This document shows positions 8,921 to 16,156 of a stretch of DNA of 64,000 bases, piece after piece; the stretch's first letter is position 1, and each line of letters starts with the position of its first letter. Both the position numbers and the translations under genes were made by a program. The notes under the pieces were generated by a model, which did no database searches, was not told where the DNA came from, and saw only the letters and a list, made by a program, of their open reading frames with translations. Origin of the DNA: Bacteroidaceae bacterium (lineage in GTDB: Bacteria; Bacteroidota; Bacteroidia; Bacteroidales; Bacteroidaceae); contig JAEDIG010000001.1 of the NCBI GenBank assembly GCA_016292545.1, forward strand, positions 5,579 through 69,578. Direction: 5' to 3'.

Positions 8921-10039
8921 TTATGCCAACTCTTCAAACACCAGCTCATAATTGGTGCTTCTTCCTCCGTCATCGGTTTTGCGCAGTATACCCTTATGGA
9001 TAAGATCATTGATGTCTCGCGTTGCGGTGTCCTGGGAACAGTGGTTTATCTTATACCATTTGGAGGAATTGAGTTTTCCCTCGAAACCATCTAGGAGCAT
9101 GTTCAGGACCTTCCGTTGCCGGTCATTGAGCGGGAGGTCCTGGTATACATCCCAGAATTTCTTCTTCATTACCACCCTTTCGGTCTTGTCCAACGCCGTT
9201 TCAACGGCCTTCTTCAGTGTTTCAAGAAACCACATTATCCATGCTGTCACATCCAGCCCGCCTTTCTGGGCCTCCTCCAAGTGTTGGTAATATGAGTTTC
9301 GCTTGTTCAATATCTCGGCAGAAAGGCTGTAGTACCGTTGGGAGGAATGGTCGGCGCGCGACAGGAGAAGTTCTGTGATTGTACGACACAAGCGTCCGTT
9401 GCCATCGTCAAAAGGATGGATGGTAACAAACCATAGATGGGCTATGGCGGCTTTCACCAGAGGGTCAATATCCTTTGAGTCATTGTCCAGCCATTGCAGG
9501 AATGCGTCCATCATCTCTGGTACAGCCTCACAGGGTGGAGCTTCGTAGTGTACTTTCTGATGTCCCAACGGCCCCGAAACCACTTGCATTGGTTCCTCCC
9601 CGCAGCGCCAGGCACCCACGTTTATCTTGTACATTCCGCTACGACCAGTGGGAAAGAGTGCACTGTGCCATGCAAAAAGTCTCTCATCATCAATCGTCTT
9701 GTCGTGGTTGGCTGTTGCATCAACCATTATGTCCACCACTCCTTCTGTATAATGGTCAGGGACAGGCAGTCCGGCATGGCTGAGCCCCAGATGGCGTGCC
9801 ACGGAGGATTGCACACTGTCGTGGTCTAATATTTCGCCTTCTATTCCTGCGGAATTGACAATCTCCATTGTCATGGAGTCGAGCACAGATTCCTCCTGCT
9901 CCTTGAAGCCGAACATGGACAACCGTCCTGCAAGTCTGCCTCTCAGCGTATTCACATTTGCCAGCAATCCGCAGAGCTGCGAGTCGTCCCAATACATCTT
10001 GGGCCATCCCTGTTTTTGCCAGATGTAGCTTTCCATCAT
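8921..10039 (-). CDS. DUF4172-Fic family AMPylating enzyme with C-terminal winged helix
   Basis: The protein is 372 residues long and starts at MMESYIWQ; the upstream in-frame ATG at 10096 would overlap the promoter. An N-terminal DUF4172-like segment (IWQKQGWPKMYWDD) is followed by an inhibitory-helix motif SAGIEG, fitting (S/T)xxxE(G/N). The Fic core has the full catalytic loop HPFDDGNGR. Fic proteins transfer AMP (or related groups) from nucleotide substrates to protein hydroxyls. The inhibitory Glu places this in the class with an N-terminal autoinhibitory helix. The C-terminal part (from about LNDRQRKVLNMLLDG) looks like a winged-helix DNA-binding domain, which suggests autoregulation through the repeated TGCGGAGAA sites upstream. 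It stands alone on the minus strand between unrelated transcription units. The target protein is unknown. Confidence 0.92.
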   Translation of the reverse strand: MMESYIWQKQGWPKMYWDDSQLCGLLANVNTLRGRLAGRLSMFGFKEQEESVLDSMTMEIVNSAGIEGEILDHDSVQSSVARHLGLSHAGLPVPDHYTEGVVDIMVDATANHDKTIDDERLFAWHSALFPTGRSGMYKINVGAWRCGEEPMQVVSGPLGHQKVHYEAPPCEAVPEMMDAFLQWLDNDSKDIDPLVKAAIAHLWFVTIHPFDDGNGRLCRTITELLLSRADHSSQRYYSLSAEILNKRNSYYQHLEEAQKGGLDVTAWIMWFLETLKKAVETALDKTERVVMKKKFWDVYQDLPLNDRQRKVLNMLLDGFEGKLNSSKWYKINHCSQDTATRDINDLIHKGILRKTDDGGRSTNYELVFEELA

Positions 10040-10061
10040 ATTTACATTGGTTTTTGTGTTG

Positions 10062-10093
10062 CAAAAATACAATAAAATGCAGACTCTCCCAAA
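10062..10093 (-). promoter_or_regulatory. promoter of the Fic gene
   Basis: Read on the minus strand, TTTG (10093-10090) and TATTTTTG (10069-10062) are 20 bp apart, a good -33/-7 pair. The transcript would start about 15-20 nt before the ATG at 10039. Confidence 0.65.
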
Positions 10094-10097
10094 CATT

Positions 10098-10139
10098 TGC
10101 GGAGAAAAACAGCATTATTCTCCGCATTTTTGCGGAGAA
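10098..10139. promoter_or_regulatory. triple TGCGGAGAA operator-like array upstream of fic
   Basis: The 9-mer TGCGGAGAA occurs at 10098-10106 (+), as its reverse complement at 10118-10126, and again at 10131-10139 (+). The second and third copies form a perfect 9-bp inverted repeat with a 4-nt loop. The array sits directly upstream of the fic -33 element. It could bind the Fic protein's own winged helix, or the hairpin could help end transcription of the capA operon. The arrangement is seen directly; the role is inferred. Confidence 0.6.
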
Positions 10140-10170
10140 AGAGCATTCTGGCCGTTTATGTGCGGGGTTG

Positions 10171-11130
10171 TCACCTTTCCCATTCCGGCCTGCAGGAGCG
10201 GATGCGGATGGGGAGGAGCGAGGCCGACAGGCTGTCGTGGCGGACAACAAGGCGGGCCACGGCACCGCGGCAGGTGGTCGGATGGTGCTGGTCGAAGGCG
10301 AAGCCTCCCAGGCTGTAATATGTGGGGATGAGGTCGTGCGGCCGCGGAGGCTGCACCACATGGGGATGGTGACCGATGATGGCATCGGCTCCTGCGTGGG
10401 CGAGCACTGTGGCCTGGCTGATTTGTGTGAGCGAGGCGTGTGGCTGGAACTCCACACCCCAGTGCAGGATGCAGACGATGTGGTGAGAGGGATGCCGGGT
10501 GCTGTAGGTGCGTATGGAGCGTGTGAGTTGGGAGAGCGAAGGCTGGATGGGGGAGAGGGCTCCAGAACGGGGCATCCAGTTTTCAAGACTCAGAAGAACC
10601 GCGGGAAACAGGGCGACATGGAGGCCGGCCTTGCTGATGACGGTGGGAGTGATGAGATGCGAGGTGTCGTTGCTTACGGTGTCGCATCCCATGGGCACAA
10701 TGCCGGCACGGGAGAGGACATTGAGGGTGGATTGCAAGCCTTGGGCACCCTGGTCGTTGGAGTGGTTGTTGGCCAGTGTGGCATGTGTGATGCCTGCCCT
10801 GCGCAGCATGGAAGCCATGCAGGTGTCGCCGCGGAAGACATAGCGTTTGCCCAAAGGGGTGGACACGGAGGTGAGCGGACATTCAAGGTTGGCCACCGTG
10901 GCGTCGGCACTGCGCAGGACGGGGGCCACATCGGCAAGCAGCCAGTCGGCGGGATGAGCGGACATGGCTGTGCGTACACCCCGGTCGAGCAACAGGTCGC
11001 CCGTGAAGAGCACCACCAGGGAGTCATCGGTTTGCATGTGGGCAGAGCCTGCCTCCTGCGGTGAGGGACTGCACATGGCGAGACACACAACCGCAGGAAG
11101 CAGGCAAAGAAGGGTGCGAGGGGTCAGCAT
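10171..11130 (-). CDS. CapA-family lipoprotein (PgsA/CapA metallophosphatase fold)
   Basis: This 319-residue protein starts at MLTPRTLLCLL. It has a lipoprotein signal (lipobox LAMC), so it is a periplasm-facing lipoprotein. Motifs of the CapA/PgsA superfamily are visible in order: GDLLLDRGV, NLECPLT, ANNHSNDQG, HWGVEFQP and GHHPHVVQ. These carry the Asp, Asn and His residues of a calcineurin-like metal centre. CapA proteins take part in poly-gamma-glutamate synthesis or capsule attachment in some bacteria, but many Bacteroidota homologues have no assigned substrate. The start overlaps the end of the DUF3160 gene by 7 nt, so translation is coupled. The gene is the last of a four-gene minus-strand set. 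Confidence 0.88.
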   Translation of the reverse strand: MLTPRTLLCLLPAVVCLAMCSPSPQEAGSAHMQTDDSLVVLFTGDLLLDRGVRTAMSAHPADWLLADVAPVLRSADATVANLECPLTSVSTPLGKRYVFRGDTCMASMLRRAGITHATLANNHSNDQGAQGLQSTLNVLSRAGIVPMGCDTVSNDTSHLITPTVISKAGLHVALFPAVLLSLENWMPRSGALSPIQPSLSQLTRSIRTYSTRHPSHHIVCILHWGVEFQPHASLTQISQATVLAHAGADAIIGHHPHVVQPPRPHDLIPTYYSLGGFAFDQHHPTTCRGAVARLVVRHDSLSASLLPIRIRSCRPEWER

Positions 11131-13667
11131 CCTGTGCTGTAGACAAACCGTTCGTCGGCACGTGCCGGCTGGCGTGTGATGAAAGGAAGCATCCATTCGG
11201 GCATCGGAGGCACGCCCTTGCCGCTGTAGAGCATCTCCTGCCACTGCTCGTCGGTGAGACGGTCACCCATTGGGCGCACGAACTCATAATAGCTGTAGGT
11301 GGCACCGCGTGTGAGATAGCATCTTCCGTCTATCTCCACCACCACGTAGATTTCCATTGGCAGGCCTGCGGCCTCGTAGAGAATACCGTCCTTGCTGCAA
11401 CCGGGGATGTTGCGTGTGAAAACATCGCTCACCTGTGCCACACAGCGGTCGGGACCCTTGAGATCATCCCAGGATGGATATGCGTTTTCCGTGTCTATGA
11501 CGGAGAGCGTGAACCATTCGAGTGTGGCCCCGATATGGTAAATTCCTTCGTGCTCGTTCTGGGTGAGGGACTGGCCGGACAGCTCCTTCTCGGCTATGCT
11601 GCGGCATTTTCCCACAATGTCTGCCAAGTGGGTGCTTCTGTCCTTGAGCGTTTCGGTGAGGAAACCATTGCGGCTGAGCATTTTTTCAGTGAGGGCAATG
11701 AGTGCTTCCAGTTCCTTCCAGAAGGGAAGGTTGGGCTCCACATATCCCACATTCCTCGGGTCGGGCAATCCGCCGCCTCCGCATTCGGCTGCCATGGGCT
11801 GCTCGGCATAGAGAAGGGCATCGTGCTTGAGCAGGGCCCATGAGGCGAGCGATGTATTCAGGTTCTTGCGTTTCCATGCCGTGGTTTGCATGAAGGACGG
11901 CTGGTCCTTTCTGGGCTGCTGCATGAGTTGGAGAATGTGCATCCATTTGTCGTAGAGTGTGTTGTCCCATCCCGTGAATGCCTTGCAGCGCTCTTGCTGT
12001 GCTTGCCGCAGTTTGTCATAGTCGGCCCAGGGCTGTTGCTTGTTGAGCGTGGATAGTATGGATGTGGCTTCTTCCACGCCCATCACGTCCATTACGTCGA
12101 GCCCCGAGGGATAGGCTCGCGGCGCATCCTGCAGCGGGTCGTAGAGCGTGGCCAGGATTTCACCGTCCGATGTGTACCGGCTTGGCATCAGGTTGAGCTC
12201 GTCCTCCAGTCCGTCTGTCTCCACCTTGGGGCGGATGCGGTTGGCATCCTTGAACTGTTCCTTCAGCCATTCGTCTATACGGTTCATCTGTTCTTCATCG
12301 CGCAGATTGACTGGATTGGGCATCTCGCTGCGCATCCACACGGCAAGGTCTATGACCGACACATTGTCGGGCCGGCCCATGAGGAAGGAGATGGCCTGGT
12401 TCAGCCGGCGCAGTTCATGCTGCGCTGCCGGCGTTTCGTTGATGAGGGTGGCCAGGTTGGCAGCCGTGAACAGCTGCTGTTCGTCCTCGCGCATGAAGCA
12501 TCCCTTCTGAATCCACATCATGGCGCGGAAATAGCGTGCCGTCTCCTCGCTGCGTGTATAGTGGCCGCGCGGTTTGAAAAGGGAATAGGGGAAATGGGTC
12601 TTTGTGCGGAACAGAGGTGATATTTCGTCCTGTGCATTCTCCACGAGGGCAAGCTCGCGGTTGTACAGGTCCATGCCATATTCGCCCATCCTGTGGTCAA
12701 GGTGCTGGAACATCTTCATGGGGTCGCATCCCAGCAGTTTCAGCCCCACTGCCAGATACACAGCCAGGTCTATGTCCTCGGGGTTGCGCATTTCGGGGCA
12801 CATGCACAGGCGGTTGTCGTCGCACGACTTGAGCAAATGGGCCAGCGCCTTGTAGAGTGATGGGGCAAGGGCATCCTTCTCGATGCTCTTGAGCACAAAG
12901 CTGAAATACATGTGGGTGGCTTGCAGCATCACGTCGGTGGTGACGAAGCTGGGAATGCAGTGGTAGTTGTTCGCCTCATAGATGTTGAAGAGCTGCTGGC
13001 ATGTGGAAGGCTGCATTGCCATGTTGTGGGTGCGGAGCAGCCGTGTGATGCAGGTGTCGGGGCGGTAGAGCTGGAAATGGTTGATGGCTATGTCGGGGTT
13101 GAGCAGGCTGATGCCCTCGGGCGAGGTGATTCCCTTGTGCCGGACAAGGGAATCCATGCGTGCGTCTATGCGGTGCACGAAGGCCTGTTCCCCGGATGTG
13201 AGAGCGATGAACTTGTATGCCAGACTTGTGTCGTCCTCCCACAGTGCCTTGAAGTAGCGTTCGGTCAGCCGTGCTTTCGCCGTGTCCTTGTAGTCATAGT
13301 TCTCCCACATGTTGTAGGTATAGTTGGAATACCAGTCGGTGTGCTTGCAGAAGAAGTTGTTCAGGTCGCCCTCCATGAACCAGTGCCCGTGGATGGCATA
13401 CACATAGCTGCGCAGCAGGCGCAGTTGGCTGTAGGAGAGGCGGCCGATGTCCAGCAGAGTGTCCACCCCCTGTGGCAGGGGTTTGTCCTGTAGCATGAAG
13501 AAGAGGCTGTCGGGATGCAGGTCGCCTGCAGATGCCGAACATTCCGTCTGGCCGGATGCAGGCTGTGAAGAATCCGTCTGTGCAGATCCTGTTCGTCTGC
13601 CACATCCACAGGTGAGAACCAGCGGAAGGACCAGGGCGAGCATACGTGTGAGCTGATGTCTGTTCAT
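11124..13667 (-). CDS. YARHG-DUF3160 lipoprotein
   Basis: The 847-residue protein begins at MNRHQLTRML. It has a lipoprotein-like signal (Cys residues in PLVLTCGCG). After a low-complexity Ser/Gln linker comes a YARHG-like domain (LRLLRSYVYAIHGHWF ... WYSNYTYN). The rest is a long DUF3160 region (YFKALWEDD onward), with recognisable segments such as NNYHCIPSFVTTDVMLQATHMYF. DUF3160 proteins are large, secreted and mostly helical, with no established activity. The start at 13667 is preferred over longer frames because it provides the signal peptide. It lies 17 nt after the small lipoprotein gene and overlaps capA by 7 nt. The envelope location of all three lipoproteins suggests a common surface function. 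Confidence 0.88.
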   Translation of the reverse strand: MNRHQLTRMLALVLPLVLTCGCGRRTGSAQTDSSQPASGQTECSASAGDLHPDSLFFMLQDKPLPQGVDTLLDIGRLSYSQLRLLRSYVYAIHGHWFMEGDLNNFFCKHTDWYSNYTYNMWENYDYKDTAKARLTERYFKALWEDDTSLAYKFIALTSGEQAFVHRIDARMDSLVRHKGITSPEGISLLNPDIAINHFQLYRPDTCITRLLRTHNMAMQPSTCQQLFNIYEANNYHCIPSFVTTDVMLQATHMYFSFVLKSIEKDALAPSLYKALAHLLKSCDDNRLCMCPEMRNPEDIDLAVYLAVGLKLLGCDPMKMFQHLDHRMGEYGMDLYNRELALVENAQDEISPLFRTKTHFPYSLFKPRGHYTRSEETARYFRAMMWIQKGCFMREDEQQLFTAANLATLINETPAAQHELRRLNQAISFLMGRPDNVSVIDLAVWMRSEMPNPVNLRDEEQMNRIDEWLKEQFKDANRIRPKVETDGLEDELNLMPSRYTSDGEILATLYDPLQDAPRAYPSGLDVMDVMGVEEATSILSTLNKQQPWADYDKLRQAQQERCKAFTGWDNTLYDKWMHILQLMQQPRKDQPSFMQTTAWKRKNLNTSLASWALLKHDALLYAEQPMAAECGGGGLPDPRNVGYVEPNLPFWKELEALIALTEKMLSRNGFLTETLKDRSTHLADIVGKCRSIAEKELSGQSLTQNEHEGIYHIGATLEWFTLSVIDTENAYPSWDDLKGPDRCVAQVSDVFTRNIPGCSKDGILYEAAGLPMEIYVVVEIDGRCYLTRGATYSYYEFVRPMGDRLTDEQWQEMLYSGKGVPPMPEWMLPFITRQPARADERFVYSTGC

Positions 13668-13684
13668 AATATAATATATATGTA

Positions 13685-14203
13685 TTAATAATGTTTGCCG
13701 GGCAATTCTTTCCTGAACTGCAGGCCAAAGCCTCGCCAGAAATATTCGCGCTCTATGCTGATGCTGTCGGGGAGCATCTCTGTGGTGTGGATGCAGGCAG
13801 GCGTGGAATCCCTGCATACGCGGAAATCCATGAGGGGATGGCCCACTCTCGACCCCATCCAAAGGGGTCTTATGTAGCGGCCTTCGAAGAGGTGGAAGAT
13901 GAACAGCCTGCGGGCAGGATGCCGGTGATAGCGGGTGGGTTTCACCACACCCACACATATCTCAGGAATGCCATTGCCCGTGAGGTCGCCGCAGTCGAAC
14001 CGATAGACGGGCCAGGGCAGCAGAAAACTGTCCACACACACACCGTCCACGTCCAGCCACAGGGTATGGAGTGTGTCGGCCTGTTGCTCCATTCGGATGC
14101 GCCATGCCCCATCCTCGTAGGTCTGCACAGGTGGATGGCCATGGGTGCAGGCCGCTGTCAGAAGCACGGTCAGTGTCATAGCGGCAATGTGTTTCGGTTC
14201 CAT
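13685..14203 (-). CDS. small lipoprotein of unknown function
   Basis: The product is 172 residues starting at MEPKHIAAMTLTVLLTAACTHG, with a clear lipobox (TAAC). A GTG codon at 14206 is an alternative start. The mature part contains FDCGDLTGNGIPEICVGV, which resembles the Asp/Asn-rich loops (DxxGNGxPE) of FG-GAP or dockerin-like repeats and may bind a cation. No further domain is recognised. It starts 3 nt after the stop of the SusR-like regulator and precedes the DUF3160 gene, so the four genes probably form one transcript. Function is unknown. Confidence 0.75.
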   Translation of the reverse strand: MEPKHIAAMTLTVLLTAACTHGHPPVQTYEDGAWRIRMEQQADTLHTLWLDVDGVCVDSFLLPWPVYRFDCGDLTGNGIPEICVGVVKPTRYHRHPARRLFIFHLFEGRYIRPLWMGSRVGHPLMDFRVCRDSTPACIHTTEMLPDSISIEREYFWRGFGLQFRKELPGKHY

Positions 14204-14206
14204 CAC

Positions 14207-15895
14207 CTACAGTTCCTTGAGCCTGCGGCGGAATTCGTCCTTGTCGTAGAGGCTGTTGCCCCGCACCCTGGAGCTATAGTTGTAGACCGTGGGCATGGAG
14301 TAGTTGAGGATGCGTGCTATCTGCCCCATGTCGTCGACTCCCAGCCGCATGAGTGCGAAGATGCGCAGTTCCGTGCTCAGTCGTTCGCCTTTCTTGGGAC
14401 GCAGTTGTGCCTCTGGTTTGAGCAGCGCATTGAATCGTTCCACAAACTGGGGATGGATGTTGAGGAAGGCATCGTCGAAATCCTTGCACAGTTGCTGTTG
14501 GGCATCGGCCACGGTGGTGTCTGTCTTGAGCCGGTTGAGCAACTCGTCCTGATGGCCCGATTTGGCAATCTTCAGGAGCGAGCGATGGAAGGTGTCCAGT
14601 ATGTCGATATACTGGCGGCAGCGTGTCAGATAGATGGCAATGTAGTCCTCCCTGAGGCGGGAGGAATCGTTCAGCCTGCGGTTGATGTCCTCCAGTTGCT
14701 GGTTCGAGAGGGCCAGTTGCTGGTTGGTGAGTGCCAGTTCCGACCGTGTCTGTCGCAGTTTCTGGGCTTCGCGCCAGAGCGAGAGTGTGATGACGAGGAT
14801 GATGAGAAGGAGGGTGGTGAGCGCACCGATGAGCGCCTTCTCCCTATGGTCCTTTCGTGTGACTACATTCTTGTAGGCCTGGTCTATGATGGGGAATATC
14901 TTGTTGATTTGCACACTGCGCAGCATGGCATTGCTGCTCGACGCATCCTCCATCGAGCAACGCAGGTAGTCATAGGCGCGGATGATGTCTCCCCTTTTGT
15001 AGAGCAGGTTGGCCAGGTGTGGCAGCGCAGTGTATTCAGCCACTCCGTTTTTCAGGTCATTGCTCACTGTTTGTGCCAGTGCCCGCATTTGTTTGTCGGT
15101 CTGTCCCCTCAGGCGATACACCTCGGCCAGGTTGTAGAGCGTATAGGAGAGTTGGGTGCCGCTGACATGTTCCACCAGTGGAAGCAGCATCTTTTCTGCG
15201 CTGTCTATCTTGTTTTCCACAATCATCTTGTCGGCCATCACGATACATCGGCTCAGCGAGTCGCAGTCAATGCGCAGGATGGAGTCGCGGTAGCATGCTG
15301 TCCTGTGGAGGGCCTCCCTGTTGTCGAGCCCTATGTTGCTCAGATAGTCGGCCTCCCATCCATGGATGGTTCTGCAGATGTGCATATAATCCGTGCGTTC
15401 CTTTTTCCCCAGATGGGCGACACATACTTTTCCCAATTGCCGTTTGGCTCCTTCATAGTCGCCCATGAAGGCCAGGGACAGTGCCCTGCGGCTGTGGGCA
15501 TAGTTCAGCATGCAAGTGTCTGCTTTCTTCTCGGCCAGTTGGATGAGATGGTCCACATAGCGGAGAGCCGAGTCGGCCTGAAAGTCGGAGTAGGTGAGAT
15601 GGATTTGCTTGTACACTTTCATGTGTTGGCTTTCGGGCAGTGCAGGAATCATGCCCACCAGACTGTCGATAGTGGACTGGCGTGCTTGCTTGAACCCCTG
15701 TTTGCCGGCAATCACCTTGTCCAGTTCACAGAGTTCCTTGTGGAGTGCAACGGCATCCTCATCTCCTGTTGCATACAGGCTCTTGCTCAGGTTCTTGTCG
15801 TGATAGACAACCCGGGCTAGCAGAATGAAACAGATGGCAACGAGCATCAGCACGATGGCCTCGATTGCATACTGGAAGGAGAGACGTTTGTGCAT
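14207..15895 (-). CDS. susR: DUF6377 membrane regulator, SusR-like
   Basis: The 562-residue protein starts at MHKRLSFQYA. It has an N-terminal transmembrane segment (about 10-30), a periplasmic helical region with TPR-like character (about 50-315), and a second transmembrane helix (ALTTLLLIILVITLSLW). A coiled coil (QTRSELALTNQQLALSNQQ) and a C-terminal helix-turn-helix of LuxR-like appearance (MGQIARILNYSMPTVYNY) follow. This matches the layout of SusR, the maltose-responsive activator of the Bacteroides starch locus. It is divergent from susA with a shared 260-bp control region, which fits. The symbol is by analogy: many DUF6377 paralogues exist in Prevotella. It appears to be the first gene of a transcript that also covers the lipoproteins downstream, which is unusual for susR. 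Confidence 0.75.
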   Translation of the reverse strand: MHKRLSFQYAIEAIVLMLVAICFILLARVVYHDKNLSKSLYATGDEDAVALHKELCELDKVIAGKQGFKQARQSTIDSLVGMIPALPESQHMKVYKQIHLTYSDFQADSALRYVDHLIQLAEKKADTCMLNYAHSRRALSLAFMGDYEGAKRQLGKVCVAHLGKKERTDYMHICRTIHGWEADYLSNIGLDNREALHRTACYRDSILRIDCDSLSRCIVMADKMIVENKIDSAEKMLLPLVEHVSGTQLSYTLYNLAEVYRLRGQTDKQMRALAQTVSNDLKNGVAEYTALPHLANLLYKRGDIIRAYDYLRCSMEDASSSNAMLRSVQINKIFPIIDQAYKNVVTRKDHREKALIGALTTLLLIILVITLSLWREAQKLRQTRSELALTNQQLALSNQQLEDINRRLNDSSRLREDYIAIYLTRCRQYIDILDTFHRSLLKIAKSGHQDELLNRLKTDTTVADAQQQLCKDFDDAFLNIHPQFVERFNALLKPEAQLRPKKGERLSTELRIFALMRLGVDDMGQIARILNYSMPTVYNYSSRVRGNSLYDKDEFRRRLKEL

Positions 15896-15926
15896 GGTTT
15901 TGTGTCTGTAGAAGGTTTTTCGTGGG

Positions 15927-15957
15927 CAAAGATAAGGAATTTTGGTGAATAAACAAA
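15927..15957 (-). promoter_or_regulatory. promoter of the SusR-like gene
   Basis: On the minus strand, TTTG (15957-15954) and TATCTTTG (15934-15927) are separated by 19 bp, an excellent Bacteroidota promoter. The leader is about 25 nt. Confidence 0.7.
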
Positions 15958-16014
15958 GGAAATCCAGGAAAATTCGCACTTTAATTCATTTACATTTTAT
16001 TTGCTCATGATGGG

Positions 16015-16031
16015 TATACATTTATTGTATA
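16015..16031. promoter_or_regulatory. inverted repeat in the susR-susA control region
   Basis: TATACATTTATTGTATA has perfect 6-bp arms around a 5-bp centre, and lies between the divergent regulator and susA. A second imperfect palindrome, GCGTATGACATGCG, lies near 16074-16087. Either could bind the SusR-like regulator; this is inference from position. Confidence 0.45.
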
Positions 16032-16099
16032 TCAAATGATTATATTTTAATTAGACTTATATTTTTTCTTTTTGCGTATGACATGCGAATTATTTTTCC

Positions 16100-16107
16100 T
16101 AATTTTG
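16100..16107 (+). promoter_or_regulatory. possible susA -7 element TAATTTTG
   Basis: The octamer fits TAnnTTTG and would give a leader of about 45 nt before susA. The nearest TTG upstream (16072-16074) is 25 bp away, longer than usual. This fits an activator-dependent promoter but is not proof of one. Confidence 0.4.
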
Positions 16108-16156
16108 CAGCTGGAAATCTTCCGCAATCTAACCACGAATACATCAACAACGAAAC

